Notes under the pieces: model-generated
Database searches by the model: none
What the model was told of the DNA's origin: nothing
The model's input: only the letters and a program-made list of their open reading frames with translations
Shown here: positions 21,261 through 33,539 of the stretch, one piece after another
Position numbering within the stretch: position 1 is the stretch's first letter
Layout of the letters: each line of letters starts with the position of its first letter
NCBI GenBank assembly: GCA_026874595.1
Contig: CM049322.1
Span: 26,015,400-26,079,399, forward strand
DNA: 64,000 nt
Source of the DNA: Sipunculus nudus
Taxonomy: Eukaryota; Annelida; Sipuncula; Golfingiida; Sipunculidae
Direction of reading: 5' to 3'
Made by a program: the position numbers and the translations under genes

Positions 21261-22497
21261 TTTAATTAAAATTAAAATTGGATCTCATTAGACAAATGTG
21301 TAAATTGTTGAACTGTCAACAGCCTATCAAAAAGGTAGCCAATGCCATGGAAACGCATGGCAGCAAATAGCCTTGTCATCATTCTACTACTGCTTTTTAC
21401 TGCTGTCATTGCACTCATATTTGCTCAAATATATCGCCTTTTCAACCCCTCCTAAATGAATAAAAATAAACCACCATATTTTACTTTATTAATCCATCAG
21501 TCAGGTTATTTCATTTATCATTTACTCACATATTACATTATATTCCTTTATAATAGCCCAACATGTACATGATATTCATAAGCACTTTTGATTTAATTTT
21601 CTTATCATGCACATGCAAGCATTTCAGCTTCTAAATTCTGAAATTTTGAAAGGAATTTACCAAAAACTGTAGCTTTTATGACAGTTTTTATGAGACCATG
21701 TCACAACTAGGCTATACTGAAGCCCCTATATATATCTTTTTGTTGACCTTACAGGCTAATTGTGCATGCTTGAAGCGAGGCATACTATGCAGCCAGCCAG
21801 CTCTTGGGTGGCTTCAGGTGGGGCTAACTGTCCAACCCCCCTCCTCTAGTAGTTGTTTCGGCCAAAAACATACCCATAAACAATAATAAAATAAAATTTA
21901 TTGGTTTGTAATAACAACTTTAAGAATTTTTTAGGAATTTTTTGTAAATGATTAACAGGGAATTACCTTGCAATTACTGATGTTTTATGGATCTCCCATA
22001 GATGGCTGAAAATGTATTCCAAATGACACCATGCAGTCACCATTGGGTATTTTTCATTTCAATCATAAAAATGAAAAATAAATGATTAAATAAAATTGTT
22101 GTCTACTAATAGAGATTATATGAAGCAAATTAATGATCGACAAGGATGCAGTTGATTATATTAAATTAATCTAAATTTCCTTGTCTTTTCCAGGTGTTTA
22201 AGTTGGTTCATATTTATTACAATATTTAAAAAAATTGAAATATGTCAAATTTAAAATATTACTCCGACAAGTGCTCATTAAAGATTTCAATGTTTGACTA
22301 ATGACATTAAGACTCATGGCTTTATCAGCTGTTATATGATACTAGGTAAATAATCAAAATTTGTAGTACTGATTCCTTTATTTCATTTAGTGAAATTAAA
22401 CATTCCCAACTCCAGTTTGCTCCTTGTATAATTGAGTGTTTTGATCCTTGGGTTATTTTTAACACATGGATTAGTTTCATAGCAGAGATTACTTTTT
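21261..22497. other. A+T-rich remnant of long family E-type sequence, no gene
   Basis: About 1.2 kb with no credible reading frame. Parts match the long E elements: 21560-21900 resembles 39940-40230 (CATTTCAGCTT, GCATGCTTGAAGCGAGGCATAC), and 21960-22170 resembles 40320-40510 (ACACCATGCAGTCACC). 21280-21360 resembles 61310-61390. Confidence 0.6.
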
Positions 22498-23165
22498 TTA
22501 GCTGAGCTGACTGTAAGTCATCTGAGCTATAGCGACCATTCTTTGTCTGGACTCCGTCCAGCCGTTAACAGGGTAAGAATTGTATCATCTGTACATCCAG
22601 GAAGTTCCTAGGCAAATCTACTTGTAATCCTGAAATTAGGTCATGGTGACCTACATTTTGCGACCTACAGGCAGAAAACAGGATTTTAAGGACCCAGAAA
22701 GTCCGACAGTCACCATGACCTATATTATGAGACCTATAGGAAAAGATGTCATATAAGCACCCAGACAGTCAGACGGGGCACAAATTGTATCCATTAAGCC
22801 TAGAATCTTCTAACATAAGATTCAGGGAGGTTCTAGGCAAATGTCCTTGTAAACCTGATAGTAGGTAATGGTGACCTATATTCTGGGACCTATGGGCTGA
22901 AAAATGGTTTTCAGCACCGAGACAGACGAGGCACAAATTGTATTCATTAGGCCTAGAATCCTCTAACGTAACATTCATGGAGGTCCGAGGCAGATGTCCT
23001 AGGAAACCTAAAATTAGGTCACTGAAACCTATATTTTGCACCTATGAACAGAAAAACATGATTTTGAGCACCCAGACAGATAAATGTGACCTATGGGTCA
23101 AAAACTGGTTTTGAGCACCCAGACAGTCAGACTGGGCACAAATTGTATCCATTAGGCCATATTTT
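22498..23165 (+). mobile_element. Family E element, copy E2 (5' part)
   Basis: The 5' hairpin TTAGCTGAGCTGACTGTAAG / AAGTCATCTGAGCTATAG is intact but for one change. The core has ~150-bp units beginning GGCACAAATTGTATCCATTA (about 22781, 22930, 23136) with GACCTATATTCTG phrases. Ends where the C element begins; no E 3' end follows nearby. Confidence 0.72.
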
Positions 23166-24693
23166 TTATGCCCCCGCCACAAAGTGGCCGGGGCATATAG
23201 TTTTACCCATGTCCGTCATTCCGTCATTCCAAAATCAAACACTTGTACGGACTTTTTTTCGCAATGCCTGCAGATATTGGTCTGATTTTTGGTGTGTGGG
23301 CAGATATAGACCAGTTACAGATAGAGTTCGCGTTTAGTCCCGGTTGACCTACTTTTGACCGTTTTACGGCTCCTAAACTTAGAAAATTTCATGAAAAATA
23401 GAAATATTCATGAAAGATACACATGTACGGACTTTTTTTCGCAATGCCTGCAGATATTGGCCTGATTTTTGGTGTGTAGGCAGATATAGACCAGTTACAG
23501 ATCGAGTTCGCGTTTCGTCTAGGTTGACCTAATTTTGACTGTTTTACGGCTCCTAAAATTAGAAAATTTCATGAAAAATAGAAATATTCATGACAGATAC
23601 ACATGTACAGATTTTTTTTCGCAATGCCTGCAGATATTGGCCTAATTTTTTGTGTGTGGGCAGATATAGACCAGTTACAGATCGAGTTCGCGTTTCGTCT
23701 AGGTTGACCTAATTTTGACCGTTTTACTGCTCCTGAACATAGAAAATTTCATGAAAAATTTGAAATTTCATGACAAATACACATGTACGGACTTTTTTTC
23801 GCAATGCCTGCAGATATTGGCCTGATTTTTGGTGTGTCGGCAGATATTGACCAGTTACAGATGGAGTTCGCATTTCGTCCCGGTTGACCTACTTTTGACT
23901 GTTTTACGGCTCCTGAACATAGAAAATTTCATGTAAAATATATATTTTCATGACAAATACACTTGTACAGACTTTTCTTCACAATACCTGCAGATATTGG
24001 CCTGATTTTTGGTGTGTGGGCAGATAATGACCAGTTACAGATCAAGTTCACGTTTTGTCCCAGTTGACCTATTTTTGACCGTTTGACGGTGCTCTACCAT
24101 AGAAAATTTCATAAAAAGGTGCACATGGATGGACTTTTTTCGCAGTGCCTGCAGATACGGGCCTGATTTTTGGTGTGTAGGCACATAATGACCAGTTACA
24201 GATCGAGTTCTTGTTTTGTCTCAGTTGACCTACTTTTGACCATTTGACTGCTCCTGATCATAGAAAGTTTCATGAAAAATATAAATTTTCATAACAAATG
24301 CATATGTACTGACTTTTTTTCCTCAATGCCTGCAGATACCACCCTGATTTTTGTGTGGGCAGATAATGACAGATACAGATCGAGTTTGCGTTTCATCCCG
24401 GTTGACCTACTTTTGATTGTTTTACGGCTCCTAAACATAGAAAATTTCATGAAAGACAGAAATTTTTATGGAAAATGCACATGTATGGACTTTTTTCACA
24501 ATGCCTGCATATACTGGCATGATTTTTGGTGTGTTGCTTGATAATAACACGTTACAGATCGAGTTTGCATTTTGCCCTTGTTGACCTACTTTTGACCATA
24601 CGACACCTCCTGAACTTAAAAAATTTTCCAAATTTTACAAATGTTTCTAATTTGCCCAAGGCGGAGGCATTCGTGTCGTTCCGACACATCTAG
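23166..24693 (+). mobile_element. HINE-like element, family C, with eight ~180-bp tandem units
   Basis: The 5' end TATGCCCCCGCCAC folds with GTGGCCGGGGCATA over loop AAA. The 3' end has GGCGGAGGCATTC (complement of the ATIR ATGCCTCCGCC), hairpin TGTCG-TTC-CGACA (about 24674-24686), then CATCTAG and TT. The core repeats a ~180-bp unit containing GCAATGCCTGCAGATATTGG and GACCAGTTACAGATCGAGTT, at about 23245, 23425, 23605, 23785, 23965, 24126, 24305 and 24483. Spacing is 180 bp four times in a row. No palindrome box and no gene. It interrupts E2. Confidence 0.8.
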
Positions 24694-24771
24694 TTTAATT
24701 TGTCGTTTATCGAACCCGTTGTCCCTAAAAACTGGAAAAATGAAATAAAAATACAAATGAAATTTCGATTT
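24694..24771. other. Short unassigned A+T-rich spacer
   Basis: TT-starting remainder after the C element end; nothing recognised. Confidence 0.5.
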
Positions 24772-26656
24772 TATAGCCAACCTGTGAGATTATGTGATGG
24801 TGTGGCGTCGTCCGGGGTCCTGTGTCCGTTGTATGTACGTTAACCCATACTATCTTGAAAACGGCAAGAGTTAGCATCAGGAAATTTTATGCAAAAAAAT
24901 TAGTCATCTAAAAAACTCTATCAGATTTGTAAATTTTTTGGCTAACTGCATTTTCTTAGATTTTATAGGGAAAAAGCTAAAAAAAAACTTTAAAAATCTT
25001 CTTCTCCGAAACTGTCCAGCCAAATTGTCCAATATTTCACAGAAATGATCCCTGGAATAATCTCACTCAAGTTTGTACGAATGGTTTAAGTTCGGTGATT
25101 TTTGGCCAAGTTACAGATAGTTGAACTAAGTCATCTGTCCAAAAAGCATATTAAAATTTAAATCTCAGAAACAGCTGGAGCTATCATCACCAAATTTTAT
25201 GCCAATGTTGGTCACATAGGTCATATCTGAAATTGAGGTATTGGTGGTGCCACCTGCATCGACCTTTTTGTACAGGGTCATCAGTGCCTGTATCAAACTA
25301 AGGGCTACAAAAAACTTCTTCTCTGAAACCATATGGCCAAAATGTTTAATATCGCACAGAAATGATCCTAGGGTAGTGCTTTCTAAAGTTTGTTCAAATG
25401 GTCTCTTTTCAGTGACTTTTGGCTAAGTTATAGGAAGCTGAATTTAGTCATATGCCATAACAGCCCATTTTAGCTCAGTGGCTACAAAGATCTTCTTCTC
25501 AAAAACCACTGGGCCAAATTCTTAAATCTCACACATTAATTATCCTCAGATGTTGATAATTCAAGTTTCTGCAAATGGTTTTTGTTCAGTGCTTTTTGGC
25601 TGAGTTACGGGAAGCTGAACTTAGCCAGTTTGCTGTATCTTCCTATATCAGTTGAAAACCTGCGAAACGTTTTTCAACTGATGCCACTGAAGCCAGTTTA
25701 TTAAATATTTTACAAGAATAATCCCTACAATAATTCTTATAATAAAGATTGAATTGAGTTATTTTACCATATATGTTGAAGCAGACACATCTAGCCTGGA
25801 ACCAGTTTATCAGCATCTGTTACATCATGCCTCCAGACATTTAGATTTCAGGTTATCTTTGGTTAATATTGACAAGAATAATTTTTAAAAAACTTTTTAA
25901 AAATGTAGATATATGATTTTAGATATTCCTCATGCCAGGCAATGTTTACAATCACAGGTATACGTTAACCCATACTATTTCAAAAACGACTGAAGCTAGC
26001 ATCATAAAATTTAATGCAAAAAATTAGCCATCTGAAAAATAAATCTGCATTTTCTAAGATTTTATAGAGAAAAGCTAATAAAACTTAAAATTTAAAAATC
26101 TTCTCCTCTGAAACGGTGAAGACAATTTGTTAAATATTTCAGAAAAATAATCTTTTATACCATCTCTCTCAAGTTTGTTCAAATGGTTCAAATTCGTTGA
26201 ATTTTAGCCAAATTACAGGAAGTTGAACCTAGTCATCATAAGCATAATAAAATGACAATCTCAGGAACGGCCAGAGCTATCATCACCAAATTTTTTGCCA
26301 GTTTTGGTCACATGAGTCATATATGAAATTCAGGTATTAGTGGCGCCACCTGCATTGACCTTTTTTTTGTACGGGGATTATTAGTCATCTGTATATCAAC
26401 CCATAATTTCTCAGGAAAAGCAGGAGCTACCATCAAATCAAATGTTGTGGGATTCAGCTGATTTTTTTGTTATCTGCATTTACTTAGATTTTATAGGGGA
26501 AAAGCTGAAAAACCTTTAAAAGTCTTCTTGCCAATGGTCCAGCCAAATTGTTCAATATTTTTACAGAAATGTTTGTTTAAATGGTTTGCATTTGATAAAT
26601 TTTAGTGGAGTTAAATGAATTTGAACAGTCAATTGGCCAAGTACCCTTAGCAAAAA

Positions 26657-27205
26657 ATGAGCTTGCCGCGCACTGTTGCTGCAAACTTGCTGCAGCTTTG
26701 CAGCAACCTTGCAGCAAGGTCACAATTTGCCATGCAAATTAGTTTGCGGCAACCTTGCTGCAGGCTTGCTGCAACCAATGTTCCCGCAGCCCTTTTCCTG
26801 CAGCCTTCTCGCACACTTTCCCGCAGCCTTCTCGCACACTTCCTGAAGCCTTGCACACTTCCTGCAGCTTCTCGCACACTTTCCCGCACCCTTCTCGCAC
26901 ACTTTCCAGCAGCCTTCTTGCACACTTTCCCGCAGCCTTCTCGCACACTTCCTGCAGCCTTGCACACTTTCTGCAGCTTCTCGCACACTTTCCCGCAGCT
27001 TTGCAGCAACCTTGCAGCAAGGTCACAATTTGCCATGCAAATTAGTTTGCGGCAACCTTGCTGCAGGCTTGCTGCAACCAATGTTCCCGCAGCCCTTTTC
27101 CTGCAGCCTTCTCGCACACTTTCCCGCAGCCTTCTCGCACACTTTCTGCAGCTTCTCGCACACTTTCCCGCAGCCTTCTCGCACACTTTCCCGCAGCAGG
27201 GGCCA
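26657..27205. repeat. GC-rich minisatellite, unit CGCAGCCTTCTCGCACACTTTCC
   Basis: About 23-bp units CGCAGCCTTCTCGCACACTT(TCC) occur in two blocks. Each is preceded by the same ~130-bp segment starting GCAGCTTTGCAGCAACCTTG (26689 and 26996), so a ~307-bp segment is duplicated. Open frames up to 185 codons on both strands are produced by the repeat and are not genes. Confidence 0.85.
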
Positions 27206-28310
27206 ATTAGATAGCAGCCATGATATGTATAAACAATAGCACGTGGGCTCAGTTATTGTGTACAAGCAGACATGCCATGTCATTAGTCAGTGACTGTCTC
27301 TGCTCCAAATATAAATGCAGGTACTCAACAGAACAAGCTCTCATGAAACTCCATTTAATTTGCACATAAAATTAAACCTTAATCCATAATGGCTTTTAAA
27401 TATAAACCAAACTTAATCAAGCTTTGTTAGAAATTACACCTTGATGAATATGAATCAGAGTACACACTACACAGTCACACGAATCCTGCATGAAGTTGTG
27501 TAGCTACATAGCTGAATAAAAGTTCTGGGTGAGTATATTGTCAGGCCAAGGACTGGAAACATGAACCACAAAGTGACATTGGGTTACTTCAATATTGTTA
27601 GGAATTTCCCGTTTACTTAGGGTGACATCTATAGACATAAGTCAAACAGAATTTAGCAAATCAACTTTAAATGAAGCTTAGCCTGAGAATTTTAAAGTTT
27701 GTGTGAAGATGAAAACAAAACCTTATTTAAAGTTACTGTTTCATATTCAAATCAATAAAACTCAAAATGCATTGGAGTACAATAAATGCATGATATACAC
27801 ATTAACCACAGAATTGTTTTCATGCTGCCTTTGATATATCTGCCTTCCAGCTTGAAAACATCTTTCAATCCCACCATTAATCTTAGACTTAGTTTTTACT
27901 TTTCCACAAAATAAAATTTAATACTACACTTTCTGTGTATAAAATTACTTGAGGACAAATCAATCTTATCAGTGCTGGGCAGCCCTTTATCAATGCTTGC
28001 TGCGGCATCCCTTAGGGTACAAATATGTAGTTCAAACTTACTGGTGGTAGTAACATAACACCCTCTCTTTGTTCCTCCCATCAACTAATTGTATGTTCTA
28101 ATTAATCCAATGAGTCCTCTGAACATGCTGGATCTGTTGAATGTTACTCTTACTTGAGCTATTTGGCACAGATCTTCATATTTTTAGAAGAGCTAACAAA
28201 GCACTGTCTTTTACTAATTTTGCAAAAATGGCTGCCTTTCCCTCCAAAATCAGTTTAGCCAATCACAGCAGGGTAAGACAGGAAATAGTAGAGCAAATAA
28301 AACTGTAAAA

Positions 28311-28560
28311 GACTGCGGCTAGCCGCAACCCTCCCGCAGCCTTCCTGCGCACAGCATCCAGTTAACTCTATGAGACTGCGGCTAGCCGCAATCCTCCCGC
28401 AGCCTTCCTGCGCACAGCATCCAGTTAACTCTATGAGGCTGCGGCTAGCCGCAACCCTCCCGCAGCCTTCCTACACACAGTATTAAAATACTCTATAGGA
28501 CTGCGGCTAGCCGCAACCCTCCCACAACCTTCCAGCACACAATTCAGATTTGCTGCACAC
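28311..28560. repeat. ~63-bp tandem repeat with palindrome TGCGGCTAGCCGCA
   Basis: Units start near 28311, 28374, 28436 and 28499. Each has the perfect 14-bp palindrome TGCGGCTAGCCGCA followed by CCCTCCCGCAGCCTTCCTGC. It lies near the right end of the TIR element. Confidence 0.85.
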
Positions 28561-31500
28561 TTTCCTGCAGCCTTTGCCAGGCAGCGGGAAGCATGCAACT
28601 AGCCGCAGCCTTCCTGCACACTCTTCTTGCAGCCTATTTTGGTTTCTGCTGCTTTGCAGCACGGTTGCAGCAAAGCAGCGGCAAACTTTTCATTTTGCTA
28701 AGGGTAAGCATACTGACATAGTTATCTCAGAAATGACAGAAGCTAGCATTACCAAGTATTGTGCAATTGATGGTCACATGACTCATATTTGAAGTTGCAG
28801 ATTTTGATGTGCAACCTACATTGACCTGTTTTTTTAAGGGCAAAAACCTCATAATTTTAGCCTCTTTCAGCTTAAAATGTTTATGATGAAACTGTCAAGT
28901 TGAATCATTCATTTTTTCAAAGGAATTATCCTAGGACATGGTTCTTTCAATCATATCAGAAAAGCTTAAGTTGGTCTTATGGCCATTATTATGTCTAACT
29001 CAAACTGACTGCAAAACTGTTCTTCTGCAAAATTATTGTTTCAATTATAACTTCTGTTACATGGCACAAAAGTTATTCTTAGGTGGCCTTTGTTCAAGTT
29101 TACTTGAATGATTTTTGGCAGAATTATTGGACCTTTAACAATGAACGAACTGAATCTTTTATTATTCTAGATATTTTGATGAAAAGTTTATAAATATTTC
29201 AGCTTGAAAGAAAGCATTTTAGCCAAAGTCTTTCAGTATGTGTAAACAGATTTGCCAACAGGCCAAGATTGTGTCTGTTTATTTAAATAGGTTAAGAAAC
29301 TGCCAACTGTTTCAGATTTGGCAATAGGTCAAGAGTTCAGTCAGTGCAGCCAAGCACAAGGCATGTGATTCCCTCATGGGTGACATGTGAACACCTCATG
29401 GGCACCATGTGATCACCTCATGGGTGTCATGCCCCTCAGGGCTGCGCATAGAGCCAATCTATTTATAGCTTTGGCAGACTGCCAACTGTGTCAGATTAGG
29501 CAACAGGTCAAGAGTTCACTCAGTGCAGCCAGGTACAGGTCAAAAGTTCACCCAGTCTAGCCAGGTGCAGGTCATGAGTTCACTCAGTACAGTAGCCTGA
29601 GCCAGCAAATTTGTCACTTTTCACTCAGGCTAACTGCCTTTCTCACCTAAGCTTGGTCAGTCCCATGCATCAGACTTAAGGTAAGTTTGATGTATTAGCC
29701 TAATATTTTGACCTGTCTATGTGTCTTTGATGGTTTTCTCGTTCACAAGACAGGTTTCACCCCCTACAATGACATTTGCACAGTGTGTGACTTTTGTGCC
29801 TGCTTATTTCTATAAAATATATAAAAAAAGAATACTAAAATCAAAATCTCAGAAACGGCTCGAGCAATCATCACTAAATTTTATACCAATGTTGCTCATA
29901 TTCATATGAAATTGAGGTTTTGGTGGCGCCACCTGCATCGGCCTTTTTAGCTCAGGACTGAAAGTTATCTGAGCTATAGCGATCACTCTTTGTCCGTCGT
30001 CCGTCTGTCTGTCCATCTGTCCGTCTGTCCATCCGTTAACCAGGCACAAATCGTAACTGCTGGACCTAGAAACTTGTAACTTGGGATTCTGAGAGGTCCA
30101 TAAAAAAATCTCCATGGAAACCAGAAATTAGGTCTCTGTTACCCATATCCTTCGTGCTATGGGGCCCCAAAATACCCCCAGAAAAGTAAAAAATTTCATA
30201 CAAAAATTCAATATCTCATTAACTACTTGACTGATGTTCATGATTTTTGGCATACATATTGATCATGAGATGTTACATCACTTCCTGCAGACTGGTGGCG
30301 CCACCTGTATTTTTTTCGATTTTTTACGAACCTTTTCTCTGTTTTTGAGACCTTTAAAAATGTGAACATCTGTTAACAAGGCACAAATCATAAAGACTGG
30401 ACCTAGAATCTTCATTTTTGACACACTGAAAGACCTATGAAAATTCTCCATGCAAACCAGAAATTAGGTCTCTGTTACCCATATCCTTCGAGCTATGGGG
30501 CCCCAAATTACCCCCCAAAATAGTAAAAAAAATTCATACAAAAACACAATATCTCATTAACCACATCACTGATGGTCATGATTTTCGGCATACATATTGA
30601 TCATGAGATGTTTCATCAGTTTCTGCAGACTGGTGGCGCCACCTGTATTTTTCAATTTTTACGAATTGTTTTCTCTATTTTTGAGACCTTTAAGGATGTA
30701 GTTATCTGTCAACAGGGTACAAATCGTAACGACTGGACCTAGAATCTTCATTCTTGACACACAGGGAGACCCATGATAAGTCTCCATGGAAACCTGGAAT
30801 TTGGTCTCTGTCACCCATATCCTTTGAGCTATGGCATTCCAAAGTACAGCTCAGAATAATGGAAATCTTGATACAAAAGCTGAAGTATCTGAACAACTAA
30901 TGCAGAGATAACCATAATTGTTCGCATGGATATTGATCATGGAGTGTTTCATCAGTTTCTGCAGACTGATGGCACCACCTGTATTTGTTCGGGTTTTTGT
31001 TTACGAAATTTTTCTCTATTTTTGAGACCTTTAAAGATATGAACATCTGTTAACAGGGCACAAATCATAAAAACTGGACCAAGAATCTTCATTCTTGACA
31101 CACAGGGCGACCCATGAAAAGTCTCCATGGAAACCTGAAATTAGGTCTCTGTTACCCATATTCTTTAAGCTGTATGGCTCCAAAATACCCCCCCCCCCAG
31201 AATAATGGAAAATTTGATACAAAAACTGCAGTATCTCAATAACTTCAACACTGATGGTCATGATTTTCGGCATACATATTGATCATGAGCTGTTCCATCA
31301 GTTTCTGCAGACTAGGTGGGCCACCTCTATTTTTATTTTCAAATTTTTAAGAATTTTTTCTCTTTTTTTGAGACCTTTAAAGATGTGGTTATCTGTCAAC
31401 AGGGTACAAATCGCAACAACTGGACCTAGAATCTTCATTCTTGTCATGCAAGGAGGCCCATGAAAAGTGCCTGTGGTAACTTGAAATTAGGTCTCTGTTA

Positions 31501-31887
31501 CCCATATTCTTCAAGCTATAGGACTCCGAAGTATCCCTAAGAATAATGGACAAGTTGATACAAAAGCTGAAGTATCTGAACAACTAATGCAGAGATCACC
31601 ATGATTCTTTGCATGGATATTGACCATTAAGTGTTTTTATTAGTTTCTGCAGACTGGTCGAAGTTTTGTGGATACTATGTTTTTGACCGGGTTCCTCCGC
31701 CGCCGCGGCATTCGTTTCCAGAAAGCTCCTCGGAGACTAATGGACCAATTTTTCTGAAACTTGCACCAATTATCGGGTCACATGTGAACTGGTGCCTAAC
31801 CAATTTTCGTTGACCTCTGACCTTTCCTCTCTATCCAGTGTCCATTTGTCGGTCTGTTTCCACTCATAAACCCTCATATCTCGGGAA

Positions 31888-33539
31888 CTATGCGTCTTTG
31901 ATGGTATTCTTATTTACAAGACAGGTGGTGCCACCTACATTGACTTTTGCAGTGTATGCGCCTGCTTATTTCTACAGAGGAATTTGATATATCAGCCTTA
32001 AGTTGGGCATGTTTATACATATCGGGTAGCTTTATAGTGTACGAGACTGGTGGCGCCACCTACAATAATTTTTGCACAGTGTATGTCCCTGCTTATTTCA
32101 CAGGAGGGGTTTGCCATATCAGTCTGACATTGGGCATATTTATATATCTCTTCGTTGTATATAAGACTGGTGGTGCCAGCTACAATCATTGTATCCACCA
32201 AAACAGAGTTTTGCGGATACTATGTTTTCAGTCGGACGCTGACGCTGCCGCCATTGCTGCATAGATTTCCGGAGAACTCCTCCATAACCACTGGGCAGAA
32301 TTTTTCAAAATTCGGAATTATGATCAGTAACATGTGAACTGCTGCGCCCTCATTTTAGGTTGACCTCTGACCTTTCCTCTCTGCCCAGCGTCCATTTGTG
32401 CGTCTGTTTCCACACATAAACCCACGGGAACCGTTTGACCGATCAGGCTAAAAATTTTGCACAAATGTAGCCCTATGAAAGCTTTATAACTTACACTAAA
32501 AATGGTGGCGCCACCTGCAACCATTTTTGCACAGCGTCCATCTGTTCATCTGCTTTGGGATAAAATCACTCATATCTCAGCAGTGGTTTGACTTTTCCAC
32601 CTGAAACTTTGCAGGTTTATACATCATGGACAGCATTTTGATTTTATGACAGGTGGCGCCACCTACATTCACGTTTACTCTGCAGACATCCAAGCTCATA
32701 TCTCGGGAACCATTTGACCGATTGAGCCAAAATTTTGCATGTTCATAGATCTCACATAGCTCTTCATCATAGGCAAAACTGGTGGCGCCACCTGCAACAA
32801 TTTTTGCACAGCGTCCATCTGTTCATCTGCTTTGGGATAAAATCACTCATATCTCAGCAGTGGTTTGACTTTTCCGCCTGAAATTTTGCAGGTTTATACC
32901 TCCTGGACAGCTTTCTGGATTTTATGACAGGTGTCGCCACCTACATTCACGTTTACTCTGCAGACATCCAAGCTCATATCTCGGGAACCCTTTGACCGAT
33001 TGAGCCAAAATTTGCATGTGTATAGATCTCACATAGCTCTTCATTATAGGCAAAACTGGTGGCGCCACCTGCAACCATTTTTGCACAGCGTCCATCTGTT
33101 CATCTGCTTTGGAATAAAATCACTCATATCTCAGCAGTGGTTTGACTTATCCACCTGAAATTTTGCAGGTTTATACATCCTGGACAATTTTCTCGATTTT
33201 ATGACAGGTGGCACCACCTACATTCAGGTTTACGCTGCAGACATCCATGCTAATATGCAACACACCTCACTCTTTTCCTCTTGCCACTTAATCTATGCCT
33301 CACTTCACCTGGCCCACTCTGATTTCTGCGGATACACATAGTCGCTTGTCGACTGCCCATATTCTAGTTTTAAAATGTCCTAGTCTGAAACTTGCAGGTC
33401 CGAAACATCCATTTTGCTGAAATCATAGTGACTAAGGTAGATATGCAGGACTAAAGAGGATCAATATTAAATTAAAAAAATAAACCACCATTCATACTCC
33501 TAATATTTGCACAGGTTCGCATAAGGCCTGTAGGCCTTG
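31888..33539 (+). mobile_element. Family D fragment, copy D6 (5' truncated, nested in B4, with nested B3)
   Basis: Distal D box units (TGCGTCTTTGATGGTATTC, box at 32049) up to ACAATCATTG, then B3, then the D tail TTTTAAAATGTCCTAGTC ending ATAAGGCCTGTAGGCCTTG. The 5' half of D is missing. Confidence 0.68.
32192..33367 (+). mobile_element. Family B element, copy B3 (complete, innermost of the nest)
   Basis: 5' hairpin TATCCACCAAAAC/GTTTTGCGGATA, boxes at 32504, 32652, 32781 and 33058 plus degenerate ones near 32930 and 33208, 3' ATIR TCTGCGGATACA, hairpin AGTCGCTTGTCGACT, and end TATTCTAG at 33360-33367. It is close to B1 in length (1,176 vs 1,204 bp). Open frames here are repeat artefacts. 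Confidence 0.78.

Larger units (their letters stand above)
26642..28706. mobile_element. TA-flanked TIR DNA transposon, non-autonomous (~2.06 kb)
   Basis: Left end TA-CCCTTAGCAAAAAATGAGC, right end the complement of TA-CCCTTAGCAAAATGAAAAG, followed in both cases by GTTTGCCGC/GCTTGCCGC-like sequence. The flanks (GGCCAAG-TA and TA-AGCATACTG) match the continuous D sequence around AAAAAGCATACTAAAATG, so TA is the likely duplicated target (Tc1/mariner-like or similar). The ends are GC-rich minisatellites built on GCAGC words; the middle (27300-28300) is A+T-rich. No transposase is seen. Superfamily is inference. Confidence 0.7.
24772..29820 (+). mobile_element. Family D element, copy D5 (3' lost, with nested TIR element)
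   Basis: The 5' end is ATAGCCAACCTGTGAGATTA. Modules follow in the same order as in D2: TTTTCTTAGATTTTATAGGG core, a degenerate box at about 25241, a TTTTATGCC core with AGTGGCGCCACC at about 26338, then after the nested TIR element the T-rich core (28707-29290), the minisatellite (29300-29600) and one distal unit (29690-29815). It then switches abruptly to proximal D core at about 29830, so two D copies are fused. Confidence 0.68.

Noticed and set aside
26647-27283. Overlapping long frames on both strands (up to 185 codons, Cys/Arg-rich or Leu/Ala/His-rich)
   Set aside because: They are produced by a ~23-bp GC-rich minisatellite read in several frames and contain no domain or independent start context.
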